Assembly: GCF_028476545.1 (NCBI RefSeq)
Contig: NW_026731572.1
Coordinates: forward strand, 265,748 to 329,747
DNA length: 64,000 nucleotides
Direction of reading: 5' to 3'
Source: Physella acuta
Lineage: Eukaryota > Mollusca > Gastropoda > Physidae
The notes under the pieces are model-generated. The model had not been told where the DNA came from, did not search any database, and saw only the letters and a program-made list of their open reading frames with translations. This document shows, piece by piece, positions 18,100 to 30,000 of this stretch (its first letter is position 1; each line of letters starts with the position of its first letter). A program made the translations under genes and the position numbers.

Positions 18100-20729
18100 A
18101 TCGTATACACAAGAGTCCACACAAAAGACGTGCAACAAATTTCAAAACCCCGGCCCATTTTATGTAGATCTACTATACAGTTAAGAGATGGGAAATTGAC
18201 GATGGGAGATGTTTTAGAAGCGTTAGAAGCGGCGCAGTAATGACGGCCACTGTAGTAGATAACCAATTAGATATAAATTCTCAAGCTGGAATTACATTGT
18301 AATTACTTCAGACCAGGGTCACGTGCTGCAAACAGTAAGGCTGCTTTCCGTGAATTAACAGAAACAAAATTTACTTTTATTTCTAGCAGGTGCATTTAAG
18401 AATTAATTCATTTGTCCCTTATATTTTAGAGAAATTTTAAGGGGTTAAAATAGAAACGGGATGCTCCTTTTTACTACATCCTTTTCTCAGATTTTTTAAC
18501 CTTTAAGCAAGTGTGGAACTGTGTGTATCAGCAAATTTAGTAAAAATACTTCCGAAAATTATTGTGTTTATACACTTGTTTCTATCTTTGTCTTTATAGA
18601 CTAGCTTCTATGTGTTAGAAAATGTACATTGACCAGGCAGAAAATGAGTGTGACTTAAAAAGTTTTAAAACAAACAGAGAAACTCAGTTTATTGTGGGAA
18701 ACCAGTTTACATTCCACTTAGCTTTAGTGGATACTTGACAATAGACATTATCAGTTGAATGGTGGCTGGACATTGTGCTAGCCACCTAATCCATAGGAAA
18801 TAGTTGCAATCTACTTGATCTACCTCCGGAAATATGTTTGGCTGTGACAATTTACACAAAACGTGTGAGGCTAATCATTGGTATATTTATTTTAGAAAAA
18901 TTATCTATGAAATGAAGCTTTAAAAAGGAATGAGGCCCATATTCAGCCTAAATAGGACGCAGTGATCGAGAATCAGCTATTATGTATGCAGTCTGGCCCT
19001 ACCGCCTATATAAAAAGCTCAGCCGATGACCTACAAGATTTATAATTTAAGAAAATAAATGTTAACTCTGCATAAAATTTGCCGATAATAAATTACTTTT
19101 AAAATGTGTAGGACTTTGTTTAAACAACACATGTTGCACAGGATTACATTTTTTTTTTGTTAAATCGCGGGGAAAAAAATGTGAATACAACACCCCCACG
19201 CGGAAAATTTTCTTGCCCACATTTCATAATTATTTAGTGCTAAAGTGGTTTTAATTTCCGTCCCGCCCAGCCGGGCTAAAGCCATCGTGACATAACATGG
19301 ACGAACACATCATATTACTTGTCTTATGAATAGGCGGCGTGCATATTTTAAACAGGCGAATGTGTACCGAGGCTTTTTATAGTAATATCCCACGCAAGAG
19401 CTTTTGAATTTTTGGAATTCTCATTGAATAAGAGACCTCTGCCTCGAGTTGTATAGTCAGTGTCGAAGGTCGTGGGCGTTGCCGATTTTTGTCACTGACT
19501 GAAATTTACGCTGGAATGTAGTCCTATGGTTTGGGGCTGTTCAACAATTTAAACACGGTGTCACCGGAAAGGTTATTCTTTACATATTTATAATGGTTAA
19601 TGTCTTTTGTCAAATTAGAATGGATGGTTACATTGTACAGTTTTAAAAAAAACAAAGAATTCGCCCCTTATATTTAAAAAAAAAAACCCGACTGTATATT
19701 TCAAGTATCTAACTACAGACGGTTTTCTATTAAAAATATAGTAAGGGTTCTTTAAAAAGCGCCAACATGACAGTGTGGTAGGGGAGGTTTTATTTCTTTA
19801 CCTTACCGTTATCACTGTTTAGATCAGCGTTTAGAGCAAAGATTAGGGTCATGATTAAGGGGAGCAAAACTAAAAAATAGTGTTGAATATTTCTTGTTTT
19901 AAAAAATAGGGATTATTCTAATATTGAGGAAATATAAGAGTGAACAAATGAGCTTTCAAGGTCCATTACAGAAGGCTATTCAAGTAGGCTACAAGTAACA
20001 CTACTCTGATAGGGACTAAACAAATAGGTTATGCTAAGTTTACAACCACGCATTCAAACAAACAATAGTCTACACACTACAAATATTATCAAGTGTGACT
20101 TAGTTCATAGTTGTAACAAAACATTTTCATACAAATATACTTAAACGTTGTGGTGTTCACTGTAGAAGTTATTTATAGGGCAATTGTACACAAGGGAAAT
20201 AGCTTGCGAAATATACAATTTACTTGAGATGCTATACTGAATTAGTTCCCTTTACATGTCTTTCAGGCAGAAACGGGGTCAAATAAAAGCTAGCCTATTG
20301 AGAGAATTTTAATACTTCCACTTTCATAATTATTATATAATAAAAATCTTCGAGACAAAATAGCATACCAGGTTTATTTATAATGCTAACAGTCTACATT
20401 TTATTTTTTTAAAAGATAAGATAAACATTTGAAAAGTAACACAAAAAAACTGGCTAAAAACAAAGCTTAAATGAGGATAGTGTACTTCTTGTAGGGTGGT
20501 ATTCTTAGTGAGAAAAATGTTTAAAGTCATTTTAGACTACATATAAAAGCTACTGTAAATAGTGTTAGCCTAGATATTTTATATGCTAATTAGATTTATT
20601 TTTGTTTTAGAAATACTTCTCTATATTATTGTAATGGTAATATTAAAACAGTAACTATTTATTCATCCCAAAATTAATTTTTTAAAGTTTTTTTCCCAAA
20701 GAGTACAGCGGTTAGAGATTTAAAATTAA
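18100..20729. other. Gene-free stretch
   Basis: AT-rich intergenic or intronic DNA without a supportable exon. A weak SINE-body-like segment (GGACATTGTGCTAGCCACC) near 18768 suggests an old degraded insertion. Confidence 0.45.
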
Positions 20730-20905
20730 GGTACCCTGTCAGAGCAGACAATCCACAGGCAAATGAAGTAGAGTTTATCTGTTTATCTGAGCTTATCATG
20801 TCACCTTTACTTTCCCCAACTGAAGCAAGGTACTCCATTGAGCTGGGTAGACTTGGGGAAGTTCTATGGACTCAAGCCTGTGAACTGAACTTGATAACCT
20901 AATCT
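20730..20905 (-). mobile_element. Degraded SINE body, same family
   Basis: The minus strand shows the body blocks seen in the intact SINEs (GCTCAATGGAGTACC, GGGGAAAGTAAAGGTGACAT and a TCTACTTCATTTGCC block). The tRNA-like head is too diverged to recognise. Confidence 0.65.
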
Positions 20906-22068
20906 AACTGCCAACATCTGCCTAAACATCATTAATTCTACACTTGATATGGAGAGTTGGTACCCAAATGATTGTCTACAGTTTTTACTTTTTGAATGAG
21001 ACAACTAAGTATAGTGATGATATTAATAAATTTATAATGCTGGATAGTTAAATTAATAGTTCCCCTATATAAATAAATATATTGATAGAAAAAGATCTTA
21101 CAGAAAATTTGCTTAAACAAATTTTGACTAATAGTTTCATTTAATTAGGATTAAGGTCAGGGCCAAGGTAGATATCATTTACGGAAGTACTATTTCTTCT
21201 GTGTAAAACTGGCCAAATAGCTTTATCCAGAATTTAAATTCTCTTATGGTTGAGGCTAAAATGTGAGCCTGGACACACACAAATCTGGACATAAAATCCA
21301 TACTCCATCTTTGAAAAAATATTCTTAAATAAAAACACTTAAACTGTAGTAGAGTAATTTAAAAATATATTTTGCCTATCTAGTTGCCTAGATGTATTTA
21401 ACAATTAAAAAGAAAATGTTATTTTTTAGGGTTAAAAAAAACTTCATTATTTATTAAATAAAGTAATTAATATCTAAAAGCATGTCATTCAGCAGTTGAG
21501 GAGAAACTTAATTTATATTTGCCAGACACTACAAGTGATCAGAGCAACAGCACAGAAAACACCTCAGATTATAATGACAGAAGTTACTTATGGAAGTGGT
21601 GACAGTCAAAAGTAAGATTCACTATTATGTAGGGAGACAAAAACTTGGTCAATTGTAACAACCAATGATCTTACTTGTTTTGAGAAACAAATATGATGAT
21701 GAGACGTCTAATTCCGAATGTTTACCAAAACACAGAAAAAACAATGTATTGATAACATATATTTTAACCATTATGTAAACTTGTAATAAGCACAGCATAT
21801 TGGAGAATTTGGGGTAATTTTACAAAATCTGTCTTTTTAAAATTTGCCTTTAACTTTTGAAGGAATTCTAGAAATCATTTTTCAAAATTTCAAAAAAATT
21901 ATTTTTGTCATCAAAGTTTGTTTTTCTTTATACAAACCTTAAAATGGGGATTTGTGTAGGGGAGGGGGGGAAGAGGAGAAAGAAAGAGTAGGAGATGGGT
22001 GGGGGAGGTGGCCATGGTGACTGACACCTGAAAAAAGAGAATTCAATACAGCCATACACAAGTATGTA
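20906..22068. other. Gene-free stretch with one doubtful open segment
   Basis: Mostly AT-rich. A short plus-strand segment at about 21490-21600 reads as about 35 hydrophilic residues (EEKLNLYLPDTTSDQ and onward, ending LWKW and a stop), loosely like the C-terminal dimerisation region of hAT transposases. It is too short to call a gene. Confidence 0.35.
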
Positions 22069-22328
22069 AAGTAAATGTAAAGTTTCTGTTTCAAACCTGA
22101 CAGTCTATGGGGCAAGTGAAGTAGAGTTCACTTGTTTCTGTGACCTCGGCATATGAAGAGATAGTGTGGTCAGCACTATGCACAGCCGCCTTTACTTTCC
22201 CTAACGTGAGTTAGGTACCCATCAGAGTTGGGTGGACTCAGGGACGGTCTACTAACTTGAACCCGGATTCAAACTCGAAACTTACGGGTTAGCAATCCAG
22301 CTCTCTACCGCTAGACCACTCCGTCCCC
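22069..22328 (-). mobile_element. tRNA-headed SINE, copy 2 (best preserved)
   Basis: Minus-strand head starts at 22328 with GGGGACGGAGTGGTCTAGCG and has GAGTTTGAATCC as B box. The full body ends in a CAGGTTTGAAACAGAAAC block and a short A/T-rich tail. It is the longest and least diverged copy here and lies immediately 3' of the unrecognised exon, so the open frame of that exon runs artificially into it. Confidence 0.9.
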
Positions 22329-22374
22329 CACACAAGTATGTACTGAGTTTTAAATAGGAGATAAACTTTGCTAC

Positions 22375-22705
22375 CTGAGAATGATCCAGAGGATGTATTC
22401 TGACCAGGGGAAGTGCTTGGTACTTGATGTGTAAAAACCACTTGATCTTCATGATTTAAATAAGGATGATTCTGCTCAACATAAATCTGCTGCTGTACTC
22501 TAATATCCTGTTGAGCCTTTCTATAAGTATTGGCGATATCATTCTGTGTTAAAATGTGATGCTCCTGAAGAGACTGATTTTTAGACATAGTAGATGTGTG
22601 TGATTGAAAACAATCATTACTTTCAGTTACATTTGAGCCATTCAAATGACGGGCAGTCTGTTCAATACTTCCTAATCCATAGGAATCATCAGACATTGCA
22701 GCACC
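22375..22705 (-). CDS. Single exon of an unrecognised protein (partial gene)
   Basis: A minus-strand exon begins after a TTTTTATCAG acceptor at 22705 and ends at a TCTCAG/GTAGCA donor at 22375. It holds an ATG at 22696 followed by 107 open codons. The peptide begins MSDDSYGLGSIEQTARHL and is rich in Gln, Ser, Asn and His, with a QQDIRVQQQIY stretch. It has no transmembrane segment and no domain I know. Such composition is common in the disordered N-termini of transcription factors, which is a guess only. Open coding also extends from the acceptor to the ATG, so the real start may be in an earlier exon to the right. Following exons should lie to the left, but none could be recognised in 0-22 kb. 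I am fairly sure it is an exon and unsure of its identity. Confidence 0.5.
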
Positions 22706-23443
22706 CTGATAAAAAAAAAGATTAAAATAATACATCAAATTTGTTGTCAAATACATATAAATATTTTAAAAAATGAATTTTCCAGTAAAATAAATACCCA
22801 ATCCTAACTTAAGCTGTGTCTAAGGAATAGTCCATAGATCTTGTCACATGCATGTGGGAGAAGGAAGGTTAAGTGATATTGCTTCAATTTTCTATTTAAG
22901 ACATAAATGATTTAACCAAAAAAAATTTTTTAATTTCAGGTTATTTTTTCTGGTTGTTGCAAATTTGCGTCATAATTTTAGTGCTTGGAAGGCTTACTTT
23001 TTGTTTTGCATTGGTAAAATAGGGGAGGAGAAGGGATGCATAAAATAAGATAAAACTGAGTAATTTTTTTTTTTTTAAAGTAATATAAGTGTGATGAATC
23101 ATTTATTGTACAGGCATAACATTTTTAGAGTCTTCATTAACACCATCAACACAACAAAATACTAAAGATTAATGTTGTTGACTAACTTAATTTTAAATTT
23201 TATTAGGAATCTGAATGGATTAGCATAACCTTTGATAGTATCTTGGTACAGTAGTAGATTACCCAACATAGTATATCTAGTATTTAGAAGCATATAGTTA
23301 CTATAGTAGAATACTTCTGGCTCTATGCCTACCCCTCCCCTTTTCTAACAATTTTAAATTATGCACTGAATGTGTTAAGCGATTTGATAAAATGAACCCT
23401 TGACATAACATTCAGTTATAGTTTTTTTTTTTATTTTGGCTAT
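22706..23443. other. Gene-free spacer
   Basis: AT-rich sequence, probably the intron upstream of the unrecognised exon. Nothing else is seen. Confidence 0.4.
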
Positions 23444-23581
23444 TTAACCCCTTAATGCCTGAATTATGTTCCAAGCGTGTAAAAAATTATTTGTGCTGAT
23501 TTTCTCTCATCATACTGACACTGAATTTGAGGTATATAGTTGTTTTTGAATTTGGACTTATTTTTGATGATGATTACGGTA

Positions 23582-23599
23582 TGTCGCGAAAACGCGACA
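23582..23599. repeat. 18-bp inverted repeat TGTCGCGAAAACGCGACA, copy 1
   Basis: Perfect 7-bp arms TGTCGCG/CGCGACA around an AAAA spacer, near the left end of the TTAA element and preceded by CGGTA. Identical copies occur at 25071 and 25418. Confidence 0.97.
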
Positions 23600-24095
23600 T
23601 CAGGCACTTATGGACCAAACAGAAATTTAATTTTTTTTTAGTCCGGGTCATTTTACTATTTTTACTGTTACATGTTCATCTAAATATCCATGCACAAACA
23701 ATAAAATATCACAAACTGAACATAGGGACATGCAAGGAGATGTAGAATCACTTGCAAAACTCATGAGAAATATACTTTATTAGCTCAGGCATAGAGTTAC
23801 ATAACTCTGCTGCACCTGCTCACTGACTAACTCTTATGAATAGGTAATTTGATGTCTTGCTGTCGTAATTCTACTACACTACAGTAACACACTACATATG
23901 AAAGGACTTCCTTCAATGTGTAGAGTCTTAGTTGTCCCCGGTTACGTAATTTTCGTGAACTCTCACTCAAGGTCAACTAATAAAGACGCATATTTCTCAT
24001 TTGACCTATATTTGCTATACACACAAAGCACGTGAACAAATACTGTCCTAAATGACAGTGTTCAGCCATTGTATATTCGTCCATGCTCAATGCAG

Positions 24096-24620
24096 CTGCT
24101 GTGGGTACTTAGTGTTACTGCTGTGGGTACTCAGTGCCACCGGTGTGGGTACTCACTGCTATTGTTGATGGTACCCTATGTTTCCGATTCGTGCTACGGC
24201 TATTGTTCTCGACTGATTCTGATATTGATTACCAATGACAGTGCTGTAGCTACATATTGCCACTGGTATGGGTACTTAGTGCTGAAACAGTGGGTACTGA
24301 GTGTTGAAGCCATGTGTACTGAGTGCTGAAGCTGTGGGTACTCACTGTTGAAGCTGTGGGTACTCAGTGTCCCTGCTGTGGGTACTCAGCGCTGGAGCTG
24401 TTGGTAATCCATAACGTTGATGTGGGTACTCAGCCTTAGCAGTGGGTACTCAGTATCACTGCTGTGAGTGCTTAGTGCTCAAACTGTAGTTGCTCAGTGT
24501 CACTGATGTTGGTACTCAGTGCTGAAGATGTGGGTACTCAATAACACTGCTGTCGGCACTAAATACCAGCATAATGCCACTAATGTGGGTATTCAATAGC
24601 ACTGCAAAGGGTATGTTTGT
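24096..24620. repeat. Degenerate 21-bp minisatellite inside the TTAA element
   Basis: Roughly two dozen diverged units of the form GCTGTGGGTACTCAGTGTTA. Open frames here are accidental. Confidence 0.88.
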
Positions 24621-25070
24621 CAGCACTCAACCTTACTGTAATTATTACGAGTTGTAGGTCTATTCTCAGTGTTACTATTGTCAAGGTCACTGTGAAGACC
24701 TTTCTTTGGTGGTATCCAGGATAGTGGTCCACTACCTCACTTCCTGTTGTCTATTATGTTTTTATGTTCTCCTAATATTTTACAATGCTATTTCAAAGCT
24801 AAATTCGTTATATTGTACCCAGCAACATGATCACATTATTCCAGCATCGCTGTCTCTCCATTTGCCAATGTCAATGAAACAGGTGAACTCTACTTCACCT
24901 ACCACATGGACCGTAATGTTCTAAAGTGCACTTTTATATATAGGCGAAGACTATATTGTAAATCCGTTACTTATTTATAATCATACTTGAATAAATGACC
25001 GCTTGGCGATGCATCGTATTTCATTATACCTGCTTGGCACCCAAGTTCCATTTGATGTCTTATTGCCGGA

Positions 25071-25088
25071 TGTCGCGAAAACGCGACA
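25071..25088. repeat. 18-bp inverted repeat, copy 2
   Basis: Exact repeat of TGTCGCGAAAACGCGACA in the same AAAA orientation, preceded by GCCGGA. Confidence 0.97.
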
Positions 25089-25417
25089 AACCGTAATTAG
25101 CAGATAACTTCCAAAATTATTCTCATATGTGATTTATATTGTTTATATACATAAAAGAATGAATAATAAAGCTATTAGTATTTTTTGTAGCAAAAACGGA
25201 TCACCTATTTAGTAATAATAATCAATGTAAGTAGGCTGAATTCAAGAAGTCAAAAAAATTACGATGCGCGTGAGTCAAGAGAGTGTGACGTCATAAATTT
25301 CGACTTGACAGCGTGACCATTAGTACCGATACAACCGTCTGGATGTACCCAATACACAACAACCGGCACCAGTAGGATAAATGTACCAATGCGCAAATGC
25401 CATGCGCTAAATCGGTA

Positions 25418-25435
25418 TGTCGCGAAAACGCGACA
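25418..25435. repeat. 18-bp inverted repeat, copy 3
   Basis: Exact copy lying 15 bp inside the right TTAA. Like copy 1 it is preceded by CGGTA, which suggests a subterminal binding site for a transposase or host factor. Confidence 0.97.
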
Positions 25436-25454
25436 GTCGGCGTTAAGGGGTTAA

Positions 25455-26889
25455 CAAAATGTTGTGAGAAGCAGTAGAGTTAACTATGATTAGTTTCAGG
25501 TGAAGAGAAGAATACAGCAAAGGTATATTATATTATAGTGGGGTTTTTTTGCCAGTATTGTTGTAGTGTTAGAGATAGGAGCCAGGACTAGATAGGGAAT
25601 GTGAAAAAGATCACAATTTCAGTAAAAAAAAATACCAGTAATCATATATTTATTAGAACAGAAGTAGATCTACCTTGAAAATAGAATATATGCTATTGTA
25701 TAATGAGTAACTCTCTAGTCAAAAGGCTATTGTGCTATCAGACTCCTTATGATTCTAATAAAAAAATCAAATTTAATACTTTCATTGGTGGACAGTAAAA
25801 TAATTTTAAATAGATCTAGACTTAAAAATTAACGACTGGATTCTTCATATTATTTTCAAGGTAAATTATCATTAATGTGATACTTATTTTAGTGTGTTTA
25901 AAGTAAATTAAAGTAATCTGGTCTAATAATAGATTATTTATTGGGCAGGAGTATTGGTATTACTGATGTTCAACATGAACAATAGACTTTTCCGTTAGTA
26001 GTGCATTTCTTTGTATTAATGAGTTATGCCTATGGTCAGAAATTAGGTTTAGGCTGCGCTGTCTATTGTAGGGCAGGCTAGATGTTAGAAATCGGCAATT
26101 ACATTAGCTGGCCTAAAATATATTTAAGTAAACTACCAGTAATTCAATACCCCTTTTTAAAGAGGATTTTATTGTGGTATTACTGAATTAGACACTGGAA
26201 TAAAAGTACACTTGGTTGACATGTAAGTACTTAAGTAATAATATAATTAATCATCTTAACTAGTAGTACACATAGATCTAGAATGATGAATCTAGGAATA
26301 ATATTAAAATTAATAGGCCCTAATATTAAATTAAAATTATTAATAGAATAAAATAATAGATCTATGCCTAGGCCTATAAATACTAGATCTATAACCAGAA
26401 TAAATAAATTTAATAGGCTAGGGCCTATCATAAAATCATATGTAATAAATAACTAATATGATATTATTTTGTTTTTATTATCATGAATGATGAGTAGGCA
26501 AAATTTTGACCTAGACCTAGAAGAAGATGTAGTAGACCAGTATGTGTTAAGTAGTCAATGGAAAGACTGACCACTACACTATCTACACTTACACTTCACA
26601 CACTGACTCACAGTTCTTAGTACTGTGATTGAGTAGTGAAGTGAGTGAAAGACTGAAAGAGCGCTCTCGCTTGTTGTTCCCTTTGTTTTTATTTTGGTTG
26701 CTTAATAATAAATGTGGCTGGACTTTATTTTTTTAACGCTGATGAGGAACACTAGAGCTTAAGATCTAATTACTCTTTTTTAATCGTGCAAGCACCTGTT
26801 ATGACGCATGAAATGATTGTTTTCAAAATAAAACCACTATTGCCGGGGGAATGTCTGCAACTTGCTGGATAACATCTTCCCTGAGTGAG
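25455..26889. other. Gene-free spacer upstream of SSR1
   Basis: AT-rich DNA with many AGATCTA/TAGATC motifs. An imperfect inverted repeat at about 26590-26650 (CACTTCAC and CTCACAGT arms around TCTTAGT) could form a hairpin. If the unrecognised minus-strand gene starts near 26.6 kb, it and SSR1 would be divergent; this is untested. Confidence 0.4.
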
Positions 26890-27089
26890 TACAACAAAGT
26901 TGTGAACTAGAATTTCATTGGCTTTTTGTTAAAACCTTCTGCCAATGAAACATCATCTACTTTACGATGAAGGGTTTGTTTCCGTTGATGTTAAGTTCCG
27001 GTATCTGCCGTTGTTGATGTAGCTTGAAATTTATTTTCTACCGGTATCCGCAACCATCATATTTGATATTTAACATTTTCGCCTAAGAA
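26890..27089 (+). promoter_or_regulatory. Probable SSR1 promoter and 5' UTR
   Basis: Within 200 bp upstream of the SSR1 ATG are an inverted CCAAT (ATTGG at 26918), a CCAAT at 26943 and two CCGGTAT blocks near 27000 and 27041, in slightly GC-richer DNA. No TATA box stands out, as usual for housekeeping genes. The transcription start is not determined. Confidence 0.35.
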
Positions 27090-30000
27090 ATGGCGAAAAT
27101 ATTTGGAAACTTTCTTCTTCTTCTACTACTTATTATTCCAACAACAGTAGTTTTTGTCGACCATGGTAAATATTTTAAACATTGGATCTTTTGTTTATTA
27201 ACTATTAACGCTATATACGTGGCAAATATTTGTATTCACCTGTCAATATTTCTTATTCTTGCTTTTGAAATGTGTACATTAAATTTGTTTTAATTATTGC
27301 ATTGTTTAGATTATCTGTGCAGTCCGTCAACTTGTATTGTTATAGACCTATTCATAAGTACACAGATTCTAGATCTTAAATGATTATTTCTAGATCTACA
27401 ACCTGTCTCTGAAATGAGTGAGCAGCCAGCAGAACTTGAAAATGAAATATAAAAATTAATATTAGATAGCTTTTTAAATTATGTTCTTTTGTGTTTGGCT
27501 GTTTAGGTTGTGTATGTCAGCTGGCATTTATCCATTATATTATATAGATCTACTAGATATCTAGAAGTAGTTTATAACAATGAAAACTTCTTTACACACT
27601 GTTGGCTCGTGTAGGCCCTACTTTCTTTTCTACACAAAACTATTAGATCTAGCTGTCATAGTAGTGTCTATTAGTAGTTTTACTAGGAATCTAGAAGTCT
27701 AGTACTTGAGTTATTTTCTGTCGACAAGAACTCTTCAGATAATACTAGATCTATAGGTATGTTGGTAGTATTGTAATCCTGTCTAGTTTTATAGTTAGAA
27801 ATCAGGGCTTAGCATATGGTAAATATTAAATAATAATGGCAGGACTAGGGATGGGGTTAACCATTATGGATATTGTTAGCTGCATAACATTGGCATATGT
27901 GTATTTGGTGTATTCCAAAATAAACATTCTAGCAGAACAATGCAACATTATATTGGTTGCTGGTGGTTGTTTTATTTATTTTTTGGTACTAAACTGCTGT
28001 TCGGGTAATTAATCAGAAAAATACTTCATTTTTATTCTACTGAAAATACTTATTTGGTTTGGAATATCTAAGTAAAATCATCAAATCTAATGGGCATGCT
28101 GGCTACTCTTAATCTTGATCAGTGTTTACATGTTTTTTCTTCCTTGTTTTTAATGGACTGCCGATTTGCAAGGAAACAGCAGATTATACCCAATTGGTAT
28201 GACCTTCCTGAGGGCTTGCTAAATTAAACAGCAGCACTAGAGCATGGCTTGTATCTCATATCAAGCTGTGTGTAGAATGCTTCATACATTATCTATAAAT
28301 TAAAATACTTTTATTGGGGCATATATTCACAGTTACTAAGTGCATTCTTTTTTTTTTTCAGGGGGGAGCAATCTTGCCTTTGCACAAGATGTCTTAGAAG
28401 GTGAAGATGATGAAGCTACTGTAGAAACTGAGGCAGTTGGTGAGGATGATACGGAAGAAGAAACTCCTGTGGTGGAAACCGAAAAGGTATCAGTTTTATT
28501 TATAAATGCACGTTTAAACCTTGTTCTTGTTTATTAACCACAGTTTTTTTTATTTACTTGTTGCTCATCTAATATTTTCAAAAGGAAGAGGAAACAAGTG
28601 AAGAAAGTGTTTCTCTCAAGCCTTCTCCAGATGCTGACACGTTCATTCTCTTTACCAAACCTGGTAATCCTCTAGGTTAGTAGTCTTATTATATTTTTTG
28701 TTTGTATCTGTTTATATACTTATTTATTCATGCAACTGTTTTTTTTTTTTCAGTTCATTATTTTAGTCTGATCCAATTTTTATTCCTCTTTAAGAACTGC
28801 CTGCTGGAAAACAAGTTAGAATACTGGTTGGTTTCACCAATAAAGGCAATTTGGACTTTTTAGTCGATAGCATGGAGGCTTCATTTAGATATCCTCAAGA
28901 TTACAGTTTCTTTTTACAAAATGTAAGACCTTTATACTTGTTGTAAATTATTAAATAAGTTGGTAAGAAAACATTTTTATTGTTATGAATAAATCTTTTA
29001 AAGACATAATTTCTAGGTATCCCATTTGCACTGTCAATAGCTAAACTCAGAGCTTTTGGTGTTTTATTTTTTTCCAAAATCTATTATTTTAATTGTAATA
29101 GTTATAAAATTGGGTCAAAGATTCACTAGTTTTGTGGTTAGTGCATCATACACTGTTGAACATGTGTGTTTTTAGCAACTTAAAAGTCTCAATGTCTGTT
29201 ATTTCTTTTTCCAGTTTACTACTGTGGCTTACAATGCAGTTGTTGAACCCAAAAGACAAGCAACCTTTGAGTATGGTTTCGTACCAAATGAAGCATTCAG
29301 TGCACGGCCATTTGGATTAACAGTTACTCTAAATTACAAGGATTCTGTAAGTTTTTAGTTGTGGCCCTTTTGAATTTTAAAATATTTGCTATTTTCAGGC
29401 AATAAATGATGTTGATTTTCACTTATGACAATCTTGTATTTACAGAATGGCATTGTTTATCAGAATGCAGTTTTTAATGAAACTATTCAAGTTGTTGATC
29501 CTGATGAAGGGCTTGATGGTGAAACGTAAGTAGTAACTTTCAACAAGGATTACTTTTTGTGACATATGGAACTGGTCAGACTAGTAAAAAAAATAATTCA
29601 GCATAGGTTGTTTTTCACTTTGGTCTTTTGCAAGTTTTTAAAACATTGCAACATGCTATTGTGTGCTGTTTTTTAAATTACTTGCTACACAATGAGGAGG
29701 TCTGTTTGACCTAAGAATTCTGACAGGAATTCTTGGGATAAAGGCTTGCCTACATTGATTTTATTAATGCTTTTTTTTTTTTGTATATTTTGTTTATTTT
29801 TAAAGGAATTTTTTTCTTTTTCAGATTTTTCTTGTATGTCTTTTTGGCAGCTATTATTATTTTACTGCTTGTTGGAGCTCAACAGCTTGTCTCTAATTTT
29901 GGGGTGAGTAAGAACAGTATGTGCAAGGAAACAGCAAATGGTACCCTGTCCATGGTATTGTTTTCCTGAGGGCTTGCTACAGTAAATTTCAGCACTTGAC

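Larger units (their letters stand above)
23444..25454. mobile_element. TTAA-flanked non-autonomous DNA transposon, 2.0 kb
   Basis: The unit is bounded by TTAA at 23444-23447 and 25451-25454. Just inside, CCCCTTAATGCC on the left matches CCCCTTAACGCC on the right in inverted orientation. TTAA target duplication with C-rich terminal repeats is the hallmark of the piggyBac superfamily (Kolobok and Sola3 also use TTAA). No transposase reading frame is visible; the interior holds three copies of an 18-bp inverted repeat and a 21-bp minisatellite. It is therefore likely a passenger mobilised in trans. Confidence 0.72.
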
